A DNA stretch of 18,669 nucleotides from Saprospiraceae bacterium (lineage in GTDB: Bacteria; Bacteroidota; Bacteroidia; Chitinophagales; Saprospiraceae). Location of the stretch: contig JADZBJ010000238.1 in the NCBI GenBank assembly GCA_020852155.1, positions 1 to 18,669 on the forward strand. Direction: 5' to 3'. Of the stretch, positions 1 to 9,182 are shown piece after piece. Within the stretch, counting starts at the first letter, position 1. Every line of letters starts with the position of its first letter. The position numbers and the translations under genes were made by a program. The notes under the pieces were generated by a model. The model was not told where the DNA came from. It made no database searches and was given only the letters and a program-made list of their open reading frames with translations.

Positions 1-2
1 AA

Positions 3-3000
3 CTAAAACGCCGCATTATTCCTCGCCACCGCTAAAACCGGCCGGCCTGCCAATTTCAGCATTTGAACGTCGCGCACATCACCTTCTATTAAAAGCCCCG
101 ACTGGCGACTGCGCAGGGCCTGAAAACCGCCTTTGCCATCGCCTTTCAGGAATAACCCGTAATCGGCATCCTGAAAACCAAACTCAGGTTTGGCTCCTTT
201 GAAGTTACCGCCCGCCACAGCATCCTGAAACCCGTCGCCATCGAAGTCGCCCACCGCAAAACCGTACAAGGGGGCAAACTGCGCCTCGGAGGGCAAGGGC
301 GTAAAAGTAAACTTCCCTTTCCCGTCACTCATCAGTACGCCATTGGCCAATTGCCCGGCGCGGAGCTCGATGGCATCCTTGAGCTGTTCAGGTTTGAAAA
401 TATCGGTCATTTGCTTGTTCTGGTAATTGCGGTACGCCAGGTATTTCTTTTTCAAAATCGGCATATTACCCACCAGATCGCCGCGCAACACATAAGGCAG
501 CAACAAACCCGTATTGTAGCGACAAAGGATTTGCTCGGTCAGGCCATTTTGGTCAAAATCATTGAAAAACAGCGACAAAGGCTGTTCCGACGAAGCATCA
601 AGCCGGGAGTTAAGGCCCTGATTGCCCACAAAATAGTCCGTATGCCCGTCGCCATTAAAATCGCCCGGTTGAAGGCGCTTCCAAAGGCCCGATGTCGTAG
701 CAAGCCCGGCTTCAGTGGTAGCATTGGTCAGTTTTCCGGCGTCATTTCTCAGGAGGGTTAGCGGCATCCATTCGCCAACCACCAGCAAATCAGGGTCGCC
801 GTCGCTGTCCACATCATCCCATTGCGCGTCGGTGACTAAGCCCAGGTTTTTCAACGAAGCCTGCGGCGACGGAGCAAAATAGCCCTTCCCGTCATTCATC
901 ATCAAAAAACCACCGACGGGCACACCTACCTGCCCGGGCACCAATCGCATACCGACGAAAACATCCAAATCGCCATCGCCATCAGCGTCGGCAGGTTTCA
1001 CGCATCCGCTGGCGAAGGGTTTACTGTCGGGTAGCGCGTCTTTTTTTCTGGAAAAACGCCCCTTGCCGTCGTTGAGATAAAGCCGGTCGGCCAGTTGCGG
1101 GTCGGTTGGTTGAAATTCATTACTGCCCGAAGCGACGTACAAATCCAGGTCTTTATCGCCATCAGCGTCAAAAAATGCAGCATCCACATCTTCTGCAGCG
1201 GCATCGGCAGCCAGATCAGGCTGCGCTGTGGGCGCAAATATGCCATTGGGCGTCTGAATGAACACAGCGCCCGATTGCCCTGCGGCCCCGCACACAAAAT
1301 AATCCTGTCGGCCGTCGCCATTCACATCGCCAGTGGCCATGCGCGGGCCTTCGGTGGAGTATAGGAAATACAACAGTCGGTCGCGATCCCAATCGAAGAA
1401 TGAACTTTCCCGATGTTCCCATTTGGGCGTTGCCGAAGCTGCCATTTTTTCAAAAGGATACGACGCCGGCGTTTGAAGCCACGGTAATGGGAAGGCATTG
1501 ACATTAGCGTCTGCCTGTGCCAGTTTTAAAGTTTGATTCACCGGCACTTTATTCATCAGGGTTACTTTATCGCCGGTTGGCCAGACAACCAATACCGTAT
1601 CAATGCTTGTGATGTTGCCAAGTCCAATCAGCGGACGCGGGTCCATGCTGCTCTGAAAACCGCGCATGGGCATTTGTTCCTGATAGAATGTTTGCCCGCC
1701 GGCTCGAATGAAAATTTTAGCGCCCAGCGCCTGCGTATTCAGGTCAGCGCCGGTCAGTTCAAATTTGATGTAATTGTTTTTCAGCACTTTATCGCTCTCG
1801 TTTCGATAGACAAAGGCTTCCATGTTGGCATTGTTGACCACCAAATCAAGATCGCCGTCGTTATCCAGATCGCCGTAAGCCGAGCCGTTTGAAAAACCCG
1901 GCTTGGCCAGTCCCCAGTCTGCTGCGCGGTTTTTAAACGTCAGGTTGTGCTGGTTGTGAAAGGCGTAGTTGGGTTGTGGTTCGCTGGGGATGGAATCAAT
2001 GAGCCGTTTAAAATCAACAGCGCCGCCAGCGACGATTTCCTGTTGAATGACCGGATCGGCCGCGAACATGAGGTAGTCCTGATTGGTCAGGTCTTGCGCG
2101 ATACCGTTGGCGACGAAAATGTCGCGCCAGCCGTCGTTGTCCATATCGAGCATAAGCGCGCCCCAGCTCCAGTCGGTGGCTTCGGCGGAGGCCAGACAGG
2201 CAATGTCGGAAAATGTTGTACCGCCCTGACTGCCGGGTTTGGCCATGCCGTTATTGAGGTGCAGCATATTTCGGCTAAACTGGTTGTAATAGCCGCTGCC
2301 GGTGGTGTATTTAAAACGGTCGGGACTGTCAAAAGACGTGGTAGTTTTGATGCGATAATCCGGTTCGGGCAGCATGTCTGTCACGAAAATATCCGGAAAT
2401 GCGTCGTTGTTGATGTCGGCCATGTCAGCCCCCATACTGGCGGCGCTGATGTGGCGCATGGAGTTTTCCAGTTCCTCCTTAAACCCGCCCTTGTGGTCGT
2501 TGATGTACAGATAATCGCGCTCAAAAAAGTCGTTGGACACATAAATGTCTTGCCAACCGTCCATATCTGCATCACCGACGGTAACGCCCAGTCCGAATGC
2601 AATGACCGAGCCAAGAATACCAGCCGACTGGCTGATGTCTTCAAATGCTGGCGCGCCGGGCTGAAGTGGTTTTACAGCGCCCAGAGTATTGTTTTTCAAT
2701 AGTTTATGTCCGCCCAGGGAGTCGCGGGTGTAGCGCAGGTTTTTACGAAGGTCAAAAGAGCCGATAGCGCGGAAGGAGTTATTCAGTACATACGCGTCAA
2801 GGTCGCCGTCGCGGTCGTAGTCAAAAAAGGCTGTGTGCGTCGTTAGTCCGCGGTCGGCCAGTCCGTATTCGCGGGCTTTTTCCGTAAAATGCAGTCCATT
2901 ACCATCGTTGATGAACAGTTCATTTTCACGATTAAAACCGTTGTTTTTTTCGTCCGAGCGCGGGTTCCCTGAATTGCACACGTAAATATCCAGCCACCCG

Positions 3001-3392
3001 TCGCCATTCACGTCGGCCATAGCCACACCCGTAGCCCAGGAGCCTTTACCTTCAATACCGGCAGCCTCGCTGACATCTTCAAATTTGAAGTTGCCGCGGT
3101 TGAGGTACAGGCGGTTTTTATCCATATTGGAGGTAAAAAACAGGTCGGGCAGTCCGTCGCGGTTCACGTCGCCGATGGCTACGCCGCCACCGTTGTAAAA
3201 ATTTCGATATTTGTAAATATTGAAATCGCGATCATAATGGAGGTCATTGCGAAAGGTAACGCCTGTTTCACTACCCGGCAGGAGCGTAAAAAGCGGCGTC
3301 TGACCAGACTGATCTGCTGAAGTGTTTTTTTGATTGTTCTGGCAAGCGCCCAGCATGGCCAAGACAGCCAGCGTCAAAACGATACGAAACAT
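3..3392 (-). CDS. FG-GAP/VCBS repeat and ASPIC/UnbV domain lipoprotein
   Basis: Predicted outer-membrane or surface lipoprotein of 1129 residues. The ATG at 3392 is chosen because it gives a compact lipoprotein signal (MFRIVLTLAVLAMLGAC, lipobox LGAC, lipidated Cys17); a TTG at 3425 would add 11 unlikely residues. About 14 Ca-binding loops of the DxDxDG type are visible (e.g. DVNRDGLPD, DVNGDGWLD, DYDRDGDLD, DLDNDGDLD, DADGDGDLD, DFDGDGFQD). They fall in two blocks, roughly residues 75-520 and 680-1090, as expected of an FG-GAP beta-propeller. Between them, about residues 535-625, lies an ASPIC/UnbV-like domain (NYIKFELTG, GLGN, VVWPTGDK). This architecture is common in Bacteroidota, often near SusC/SusD genes; its function is not established, with glycan or protein binding usually assumed. 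The stop (TAG, 3-5) is inside the window, so the gene is complete. Confidence 0.93.
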   Translation of the reverse strand: MFRIVLTLAVLAMLGACQNNQKNTSADQSGQTPLFTLLPGSETGVTFRNDLHYDRDFNIYKYRNFYNGGGVAIGDVNRDGLPDLFFTSNMDKNRLYLNRGNFKFEDVSEAAGIEGKGSWATGVAMADVNGDGWLDIYVCNSGNPRSDEKNNGFNRENELFINDGNGLHFTEKAREYGLADRGLTTHTAFFDYDRDGDLDAYVLNNSFRAIGSFDLRKNLRYTRDSLGGHKLLKNNTLGAVKPLQPGAPAFEDISQSAGILGSVIAFGLGVTVGDADMDGWQDIYVSNDFFERDYLYINDHKGGFKEELENSMRHISAASMGADMADINNDAFPDIFVTDMLPEPDYRIKTTTSFDSPDRFKYTTGSGYYNQFSRNMLHLNNGMAKPGSQGGTTFSDIACLASAEATDWSWGALMLDMDNDGWRDIFVANGIAQDLTNQDYLMFAADPVIQQEIVAGGAVDFKRLIDSIPSEPQPNYAFHNQHNLTFKNRAADWGLAKPGFSNGSAYGDLDNDGDLDLVVNNANMEAFVYRNESDKVLKNNYIKFELTGADLNTQALGAKIFIRAGGQTFYQEQMPMRGFQSSMDPRPLIGLGNITSIDTVLVVWPTGDKVTLMNKVPVNQTLKLAQADANVNAFPLPWLQTPASYPFEKMAASATPKWEHRESSFFDWDRDRLLYFLYSTEGPRMATGDVNGDGRQDYFVCGAAGQSGAVFIQTPNGIFAPTAQPDLAADAAAEDVDAAFFDADGDKDLDLYVASGSNEFQPTDPQLADRLYLNDGKGRFSRKKDALPDSKPFASGCVKPADADGDGDLDVFVGMRLVPGQVGVPVGGFLMMNDGKGYFAPSPQASLKNLGLVTDAQWDDVDSDGDPDLLVVGEWMPLTLLRNDAGKLTNATTEAGLATTSGLWKRLQPGDFNGDGHTDYFVGNQGLNSRLDASSEQPLSLFFNDFDQNGLTEQILCRYNTGLLLPYVLRGDLVGNMPILKKKYLAYRNYQNKQMTDIFKPEQLKDAIELRAGQLANGVLMSDGKGKFTFTPLPSEAQFAPLYGFAVGDFDGDGFQDAVAGGNFKGAKPEFGFQDADYGLFLKGDGKGGFQALRSRQSGLLIEGDVRDVQMLKLAGRPVLAVARNNAAF

Positions 3393-3430
3393 AAGATTGG
3401 AGTGGCCATAAATGCCGCACGGCAAAGAAA

Positions 3431-3735
3431 CGGATTTAGAATTGATTCGATTAAATCCGATTGATTCGATTGAGTTCGATTATTACTTTGGGGTTGTAAA
3501 CAGATGTGTCACTAAAATCCGCGTTTGTAAATCCGCGTCATCCGCGTTCCAGCACTCTACGTATGGCAATCGGATTGGTTCGATTGATCCGATTATTACT
3601 TTGGGGTTGCAAACAGATGTGTCACTAAAATCCGCGTTTGTAAATCCGCGTCATCCGCGTTCCAGCACTCTACGCGTGTAATCGGACCTAATCGAATCAT
3701 TCGGATTTAATCGGATTTAATCGAATCATTCGAAA
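3431..3735. repeat. Composite repeat: two 113-bp tandem units between inverted AATCGAATC-type arms
   Basis: Two direct copies of an 85-bp core, 3477-3561 and 3590-3674, differ at one base (T3497/C3610) and are offset by exactly 113 bp. The DNA 5' of each core (GATTCGATT-like) is also related but more diverged. Each core contains three TCCGCG motifs in close order. On the outside, 3442-3470 and 3691-3718 are near-perfect inverted repeats (ATCGAATCA-TCGGATTTAATCG on the right arm, two mismatches over 27 bp). The right arm overlaps the 3' end of the downstream minus-strand gene. No transposase is encoded. A non-autonomous or REP/MITE-like element is the best reading; recombination or slippage could change the copy number. 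Confidence 0.85.
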
Positions 3736-4233
3736 CAATACAATGATTGCCAGCGCCGGAAAGCCGATATACAGCACTTCGCTGTACAAAACCTCCAGCC
3801 CCCACGGCGTGAAGAAATCCGATATGCCCAACGGTGAAACGGCGATTGGCCTCCAGGGAAGAAAAATGCGCGAAGCATCAAAAGGCCACCAAAGCGCGCA
3901 GCCCCGCCCGCCGTCTGTCATCATATCCAGCAGAGGATGCGATGCTGTAGCCAATATGCACCACCAGATGATACGCTGAAAATCACTGTGCCGACGATAA
4001 AAAAGCCAGGCCATCAGCCACCCGAAAGCTACGGCAAAAACCAGCGAGTGCGTCCAGCCCCGATGCCCCCATTGACTGCTGTACGGAATGCCCAGGTAAA
4101 ATGTCAATACATCCAGATCGGGCGCGAAAGCGCAAAAAGCAGTCAGCCAGAAAGTTCCGCTGCGCAGTTGTTTCTTAAAAAATGACATACCCAGCGCGGA
4201 AGATGCCATGACGTGACCAAACACAGAAGCCAT
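3697..4233 (-). CDS. YdjM/DUF457-like membrane-bound metal-dependent hydrolase
   Basis: A 178-residue integral membrane protein matching the DUF457 (YdjM, 'metal-dependent hydrolase') family. Diagnostic motifs in order: His7 near the N-terminus, PDLD at 38-41, HRGWTHS at 57-63, and SHPLLDMMTDGG at 98-109. These His and Asp residues are the presumed metal ligands. Hydrophobic segments lie around 25-48, 63-79, 88-99 and 150-168. In E. coli ydjM is LexA-regulated, but the substrate of the family is unknown and no LexA box was identified here. The last 11 codons (RMIRLNPIKSE) and the TGA stop are supplied by the repeat arm, so the native C-terminus may have been replaced. It is transcribed divergently from susC. 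Confidence 0.85.
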   Translation of the reverse strand: MASVFGHVMASSALGMSFFKKQLRSGTFWLTAFCAFAPDLDVLTFYLGIPYSSQWGHRGWTHSLVFAVAFGWLMAWLFYRRHSDFQRIIWWCILATASHPLLDMMTDGGRGCALWWPFDASRIFLPWRPIAVSPLGISDFFTPWGLEVLYSEVLYIGFPALAIIVLFRMIRLNPIKSE

Positions 4234-4256
4234 AGGTTAAACCGATTTTGAAAAAT

Positions 4257-4264
4257 CAAATTTA
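4257..4264 (-). promoter_or_regulatory. Possible -7 element (TAAATTTG) for the YdjM-like gene
   Basis: On the minus strand TAAATTTG matches the Bacteroidota -7 consensus TAnnTTTG and ends 23 nt before the ATG at 4233. The nearest upstream TTG is only 15 nt away, shorter than the usual 17-23 spacing, so the -33 part is weak. Confidence 0.3.
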
Positions 4265-4362
4265 TTCAAAATAAAAAATCAATTAACCTTCAAAAAACAA
4301 AGGCAAATTAGAATTTTATTCCAAATTAACAAAAAAAGATACAAAATTACATTCATCTGATT

Positions 4363-4370
4363 TAGGTTTG
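4363..4370 (+). promoter_or_regulatory. Possible -7 element (TAGGTTTG) for the susC-susD operon
   Basis: TAGGTTTG fits TAnnTTTG exactly. It would give a leader of about 150 nt before the susC ATG. No clear TTG lies 17-23 nt upstream. A small inverted repeat, TCACC/GGTGA, follows at about 4375-4394 inside the putative leader. The 4234-4528 divergent intergenic region is AT-rich near the hydrolase start and shows no other recognisable signal. Confidence 0.3.
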
Positions 4371-4528
4371 CCCATCACCGCTGCGAAGGGGTGAAGTTAA
4401 GCAGGGGTTGTGAGCGATTCTTTTATGACATTTTACGGGGCTGTCATGCTACGCTTATCGGTCATTCTGGAAAACCGCGCAATCTCTAATCCTGATTTCA
4501 TTTTTTCATAAAACATTTTTTCTTTCGT

Positions 4529-7500
4529 ATGAAACACAGAACATTACGTCTGGGCTTGCTGGCGCTCCTCATGCTGTTTGCAAGCGTTCAGATCGCTCTG
4601 GCTCAGTTTACGGCGACCGGCAAGGTTACCGATTCACAAGGCGAAGGGCTGGTTGGCGCAACCATTGCCATAACCGGTACTACGCGCGGCACCACTACTG
4701 ATGTAGATGGTAATTTCCGCATCGCCATTCCGACCAACAGCGCTCGATTGTCCATCTCTTACACGGGTTACAAAACGATTGGCGTGGAGGTTTCTTCATC
4801 GTCATCATCCGTGAATGTCAAAATGGAAGACGACCTCACCGGTTTGGATGAAGTCGTCATTTCCGGCTTGGCTACCAACGTCAAGCGCGCCAACCTGGCC
4901 AACTCGGTGGCCACGGTCAGCGCCAAGGAATTGACCGGCGTGACGGTACAAAGCACCATGGATGGCGCTTTGTACGGCAAATTCCGCGGTGCTGAAATCC
5001 GTTCCAACTCCGGTGCGCCGGGCGGTGGTATGTCCGTACGCCTGCGCGGGGTGACGTCCATTTTCGGTAATCAGCAACCCCTGTATATTGTTGATGGCGT
5101 ATTCCTGAACAACGACGCTATTTCACTGGGAACAGACATCATTTCGGCTGCAGCCGGTGGCGGTAACACCTCCACCAATCAGGACGACGCATCGAACCGT
5201 ATCGCCGACCTTGACCCTGAAGATATCGAAACGGTAGAAATCCTGAAAGGCGCCTCTGCAGCAGCCATTTACGGCTCACAGGCTGCTGGTGGCGTAGTGC
5301 TCATTACCACAAAACGCGGCAAACCGGGCGAAAATAAAGTTTCCATTTCGCAAACCATCGGTTTTAGCTCGCCAACTCGTCTGCTCGGAACTCGCCAATG
5401 GGACGAGGCAAAAATTGCCAGTGCATTCTATTCCCCCGGCGCGGACGAAACGCCGGAACAGACCGCAGCACGCGAGGCGGCTCGTGATGCCGACATTGCG
5501 CTCTTCAAGAAAAATGGCGTTCGTGACTATGAAAAAGAACTGTACGACAATAAACCGTTGGCAGCCACTACGCGCCTGACATTTTATGGTGGATCGGATC
5601 GCACCAACTTCTTCGTTGGCGGCACCTATAAAAATGAAGGCGGCCTGGTGGACAACACCGGTTATGAAAAAATCTCTGGTCGCTTCAACATCGGTCACCG
5701 TTTCAACGACCGCGTAGATGTTTTCCTGGCCAATAACTACATCAACTCGCAATCGGACCGCGGTTTCTTCAACAACTCGAATTCGAATACAACCATCGGC
5801 TATGCGCACGCATTTACACGCCCGTGGCTTGACCTGTCGCCCGACGCACAGGGCAACTACCCTGCTGTGCCTTCCGTAGGCTCGAATATTCTGGAATCTG
5901 TTGCTTTGATCACTAATCGCGAAAATGTAAACCGCTACATCGGCGGTGCAACGCTCAACTGGCGCATCTGGAATACCGACCGTCAGGAATTGAAAACCGT
6001 GTTCCGTGCTGGTCTCGACCAATACACCCTGCGCACCTCGTCCATCTTCCCGCGCGACCTGTCTTATTTCCGTCCTGCAGGAACACTCGGTGGTGCCGCA
6101 GTTAGTGGCACAACCGTCAATACCAACCTGAATTTGGGTGGCTTCCTGGTGTACACTTACACGACCGACAACAGCACAACCCTGCGTACTCAACTGGGTG
6201 TAACACAGGAAGATTTCAGCCAGAACACTGTCATGACGACGGCAACTAACCTGAACGGCTCACAAACCAGCCTCGACCAGGCCGGTAATGTGCAGACCTT
6301 CCAGCGCCGTTACCCGCAACTGTTTAAAGGCTTCTTCGCTCAGCAGGAAGTGAACTACCGCGACCTCGTGGTGGCTTCCGTTGGCGTTCGTGGCGATAAA
6401 TCATCCAACAGTGGCGACCCGAACAAGATTTACTATTTCCCAAAAGCCAATGCCGCTTTCAACGTTCACGAACTGAGCAGCTGGTCATTTGACGAAATCA
6501 GCCAATTCAAACTGCGCGTAGCCTTTGGTCAATCTGGCCGTTTCCCTGGTTTTAATGACCGTTTCACAGCGCTTTCCGGCACCATCATCGGTGGTTCAAC
6601 CGGCGTTTATACACCTGAAGCACGTGGTAACGCTGACATTAAACCAGAAATTCAGAGCGAACTTGAATTCGGTACCGACATCGGCCTGTTCAACAACCGC
6701 GTCTCACTGGATATCACTTATTACATCAAAAGCATTGACGACCTGCTGCTGCGCCTGCAAGTACCTCAATCCAGCGGTTACACCACACGCTCCATCAACG
6801 GCGGCGCACTGGAAAATCGCGGCCTGGAAATCGGCCTGGAAGCAACACCCGTTAAAGGAAGCATCACCTGGACAACCGGCATCAACTTCTGGAAAAACCA
6901 GTCGAAAGTAACCCGCCTGGATGTTCCGGCATTCAATGTCGGCGGTTTCGCAGCATCACTGGGCCAATATCGCATTCAGGAAGGCGAAAGCGCTACGCAA
7001 ATCGTTGGCACCTACAATGCTGCCGATTGCCCCGACTGCGACCCTGACGGCGACGGATTCAAAGTATATGGCAATGCTGAACCTGACTTCAATATGTCGT
7101 TCACCAATGCCCTGATGTACAAAAACTTCGAACTGAATTTCCTTTTCCACTGGAAAAAAGGCGGCGATGCCATCAACCTGAGCACCCTGCTGTGGGACCT
7201 CGGTCAACAGACCTGGGACTACGACGACAAGACGCTTGATCCAAAAGGACAACTCAACAACGGCGACTACCGTACGTCTACCTGGTTTGCCGGTAATGCC
7301 GGCCCGTGGATTGAAGATGCCGGCTACTTCCGCCTCCGCGAAGTAGGTCTGTACTACACCATTCCTCGCGCGCACCTGGCAGGCCGTGCCGACCTTCGCC
7401 TCGGTGTCAGCGGACGTAACCTGATCAACATTTTCGATTACAACAGCTACGATCCGGAGGTTTCCAACTTTGGTAACAACGTATTGGCCAACACCGTTGA

Positions 7501-7558
7501 GGTTACGCCATTCCCAAGCGCCAAACGCATCAACTTCCACATTACAGCCACTTTCTAA
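4529..7558 (+). CDS. SusC/RagA-family TonB-linked outer membrane protein
   Basis: A 1009-residue TonB-dependent transporter of the SusC class, forming the outer-membrane barrel through which SusD-captured nutrients pass using TonB/ExbBD energy. Signal peptide 1-26 (cleavage after ...IALAQ). A carboxypeptidase-regulatory-like beta-sandwich spans ~27-103 (GKVTDSQGEGLVGATI, GTTTDVDGNFRI), followed by a plug at ~106-263 (DEVVISG, SGAPGGGMSVRLRGVTSI, PLYIVDGVF, DIETVEILKGASAAAIYG, VVLITTKRGK). The barrel runs to the C-terminus and ends in a terminal aromatic (HITATF). A DCPDCDPDGDG loop near residues 832-842 looks like a Ca-binding turn with a CxxC. The susD gene starts 84 bp downstream, so co-transcription is expected. 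The substrate cannot be inferred, because no hydrolase, sensor or anti-sigma gene accompanies the pair. Confidence 0.97.
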   Translation: MKHRTLRLGLLALLMLFASVQIALAQFTATGKVTDSQGEGLVGATIAITGTTRGTTTDVDGNFRIAIPTNSARLSISYTGYKTIGVEVSSSSSSVNVKMEDDLTGLDEVVISGLATNVKRANLANSVATVSAKELTGVTVQSTMDGALYGKFRGAEIRSNSGAPGGGMSVRLRGVTSIFGNQQPLYIVDGVFLNNDAISLGTDIISAAAGGGNTSTNQDDASNRIADLDPEDIETVEILKGASAAAIYGSQAAGGVVLITTKRGKPGENKVSISQTIGFSSPTRLLGTRQWDEAKIASAFYSPGADETPEQTAAREAARDADIALFKKNGVRDYEKELYDNKPLAATTRLTFYGGSDRTNFFVGGTYKNEGGLVDNTGYEKISGRFNIGHRFNDRVDVFLANNYINSQSDRGFFNNSNSNTTIGYAHAFTRPWLDLSPDAQGNYPAVPSVGSNILESVALITNRENVNRYIGGATLNWRIWNTDRQELKTVFRAGLDQYTLRTSSIFPRDLSYFRPAGTLGGAAVSGTTVNTNLNLGGFLVYTYTTDNSTTLRTQLGVTQEDFSQNTVMTTATNLNGSQTSLDQAGNVQTFQRRYPQLFKGFFAQQEVNYRDLVVASVGVRGDKSSNSGDPNKIYYFPKANAAFNVHELSSWSFDEISQFKLRVAFGQSGRFPGFNDRFTALSGTIIGGSTGVYTPEARGNADIKPEIQSELEFGTDIGLFNNRVSLDITYYIKSIDDLLLRLQVPQSSGYTTRSINGGALENRGLEIGLEATPVKGSITWTTGINFWKNQSKVTRLDVPAFNVGGFAASLGQYRIQEGESATQIVGTYNAADCPDCDPDGDGFKVYGNAEPDFNMSFTNALMYKNFELNFLFHWKKGGDAINLSTLLWDLGQQTWDYDDKTLDPKGQLNNGDYRTSTWFAGNAGPWIEDAGYFRLREVGLYYTIPRAHLAGRADLRLGVSGRNLINIFDYNSYDPEVSNFGNNVLANTVEVTPFPSAKRINFHITATF

Positions 7559-7642
7559 AATTTGATTCGTGAATGCTGCGCATGCCGAAAGGCTATCCAA
7601 CCATGCGTTTTTCAATCAGATTTTTTTAAAAAACATTCGACA

Positions 7643-8944
7643 ATGACAAAATATATCATACGCTCCCTCGGAATACTAATGCTGTTCGGAGCATTTACCC
7701 TAGGCTTTAATGCCTGTAAAATTGAGGAAATCGAAAATCCGAACGCTCCGGAACAAGGTTTCCTTGAAAATGGCGGCGCTACATTAAGCGACCTGAAACT
7801 GCTGGCATCCGGACTTGAGTCAGTTGCCCGCTCGGATATGCAATTCCACTACTGGACGGTCAGCGTCATCGGCCGGGAATACTGGGATCTTCGCCAGACC
7901 GACCCGCGTTACACCGGCGAATTGTTGGGCGCAGGCGGCTCACCGCTTGATCCGAATGGCTTCCTGACAACCCGCGCCTATTTCCGCCATTTCCGCATGG
8001 CGCGCAATGCCTGGATGATTATCAATGCAGCCGATAATAATGCCGCATCACTCACCGACGCTCAGAAAAACGGCCTGAAAGGCTTTGCTCGCACGATGAT
8101 GGCTTATGGCCTGCTGCTCGAAGCCAATCGTCAGTACGACGGCGGTATTCGCGTTGATGTGAAAAATCCGGACGCCCTTGGCCCATTCCTCGATTATGAA
8201 GGCTCTCTCCGCGAAGTCGCGGCGATGCTGGATGCCGCCAACCTCGAGCTGAATGGCGCATCCCTTATTTGGTCCTGCTCATTGGGCGACGCCGCGCGCC
8301 TAAAGCAGTTTAACCGCGCCGTTGCTGCCCGCGTAGCGATGTACCAAAATGACAAAGCCAAAATGCGCTCGCTGCTGGCTGAAACCTGGATGGATGCAGA
8401 CGGTAATATGGACGAAGGCGTTTACCACGTATTCGGACAAGGTGGTAATGACCTGACCAATCCGCTTTATGTCGTAGCCGACAAAGATCAGTTCGTCGTT
8501 CACCCATCGGTTACTGCCAATGCCGAAGTCGGCGATACGCGTTATTCAACCAAAACACGCGTTTTGAGCAGCCCTGACCCGGGGTCATTCTCTTCTGATG
8601 ATTTGACCGGCAATGTACAGGTGGCTATTTATTCCAGCCTGACGGATGCTGTGCCGATCATCCGCAACGAAGAGTTGGTGCTGATGTGGGCCGAGGCCAA
8701 TATCGGCCACGACAATGCCGCAGCCGTTGCAGCCATCAATAAAGTACGCGCTGCAGCCGGACTGGCCGACTATGCAGGCGCTACGGACGATGCTGCGTTG
8801 GTAACCCAATTGTTGCACGAACGCCGCTACTCGCTGTATGGTGAAGGTCATCGCTGGATGGATATGCGCCGCTATGGCCGCCTCAGCCAGATTCCGACCG
8901 ACCGCCCCGGCGATGTGGTACACAGCCGTTTCCCGCGCCCGTAG
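7643..8944 (+). CDS. SusD/RagB-family nutrient-binding lipoprotein
   Basis: A 433-residue SusD-like lipoprotein that would cap the SusC barrel and bind the incoming oligomer at the cell surface. The ATG at 7643 is chosen because it begins a signal peptide (MTKYIIRSLGILMLFG...) ending at Cys25 (FNAC, a loose lipobox acceptable in Bacteroidota). An upstream in-frame TTG at 7562 would add 27 residues without sense. The tail is typical of the family: ERRYSLYGEGHRWMDMRRYGRL, with RNEELVLMWAEANIG and a TPR-like helical scaffold before it. At 433 residues it is slightly shorter than the common 450-550. It forms a transport pair with the preceding susC. Confidence 0.95.
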   Translation: MTKYIIRSLGILMLFGAFTLGFNACKIEEIENPNAPEQGFLENGGATLSDLKLLASGLESVARSDMQFHYWTVSVIGREYWDLRQTDPRYTGELLGAGGSPLDPNGFLTTRAYFRHFRMARNAWMIINAADNNAASLTDAQKNGLKGFARTMMAYGLLLEANRQYDGGIRVDVKNPDALGPFLDYEGSLREVAAMLDAANLELNGASLIWSCSLGDAARLKQFNRAVAARVAMYQNDKAKMRSLLAETWMDADGNMDEGVYHVFGQGGNDLTNPLYVVADKDQFVVHPSVTANAEVGDTRYSTKTRVLSSPDPGSFSSDDLTGNVQVAIYSSLTDAVPIIRNEELVLMWAEANIGHDNAAAVAAINKVRAAAGLADYAGATDDAALVTQLLHERRYSLYGEGHRWMDMRRYGRLSQIPTDRPGDVVHSRFPRP

Positions 8945-8946
8945 CT

Positions 8947-8980
8947 GGATAAATAAAAGGGGGTATTCGAGGCTTTATCC
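8947..8980 (+). other. Weak inverted repeat just after susD
   Basis: GGATAAA (8947-8953) and TTTATCC (8974-8980) can pair across a 20-nt loop directly behind the susD stop. There is no T-run, so it is not a convincing intrinsic terminator. It may only stabilise the 3' end of the message. Confidence 0.25.
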
Positions 8981-9069
8981 TTGAGGCAAAACACTGAAAA
9001 AGAACTGTGTCAGGCCGAACGGTGAAATTCTGAAAATGCTCTACAAGTACATTTTGGATTAAAGATTGG

Positions 9070-9124
9070 CTTCCTGCGATTGTAAAGATTGGTTTGACAT
9101 TCATTACATTCGCAGGAAGTTTTT
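9070..9124 (+). terminator. Perfect 10-bp inverted repeat with T-run, probable susCD terminator or leader structure
   Basis: CTTCCTGCGA (9070-9079) and TCGCAGGAAG (9110-9119) are perfectly complementary, and the second arm is followed by TTTTT. A 30-nt loop is long for an intrinsic terminator. A TTG-N20-TTGGTTTG promoter-like pair (9066-9068 and 9089-9096) overlaps the first arm and the loop, so it could instead be an operator or leader hairpin of the next gene. A 10-bp direct repeat TAAAGATTGG (9060-9069, 9083-9092) flanks the first arm. Confidence 0.45.
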
Positions 9125-9182
9125 CCCTTCAAACCAGTCCCGCCTGACCTGCTCAACATCAGACGGCTCAAAATTGACTCAT

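Noticed and set aside
1947..2702. 251-codon open frame on the plus strand inside the FG-GAP gene
   Set aside because: Antisense to a well-supported gene with regular Ca-loop repeats; its protein is repetitive mirror sequence without domain or signal.
3477..3674. CRISPR array
   Set aside because: Only two units, 85 bp cores far longer than CRISPR repeats, related spacer DNA and no cas genes.
3412..3681. 89-codon plus-strand frame across the tandem repeat
   Set aside because: Its translation simply repeats itself because of the 113-bp DNA repeat; no start signal or homology.
5276..6193. 305-codon open frame on the minus strand inside susC
   Set aside because: Shadow of the SusC coding strand; composition (Cys/Arg/Val-rich) is typical of an antisense frame, and SusC is unambiguous.
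6956..7615. 219-codon minus-strand frame over the susC 3' end
   Set aside because: Antisense shadow with no recognisable motif.
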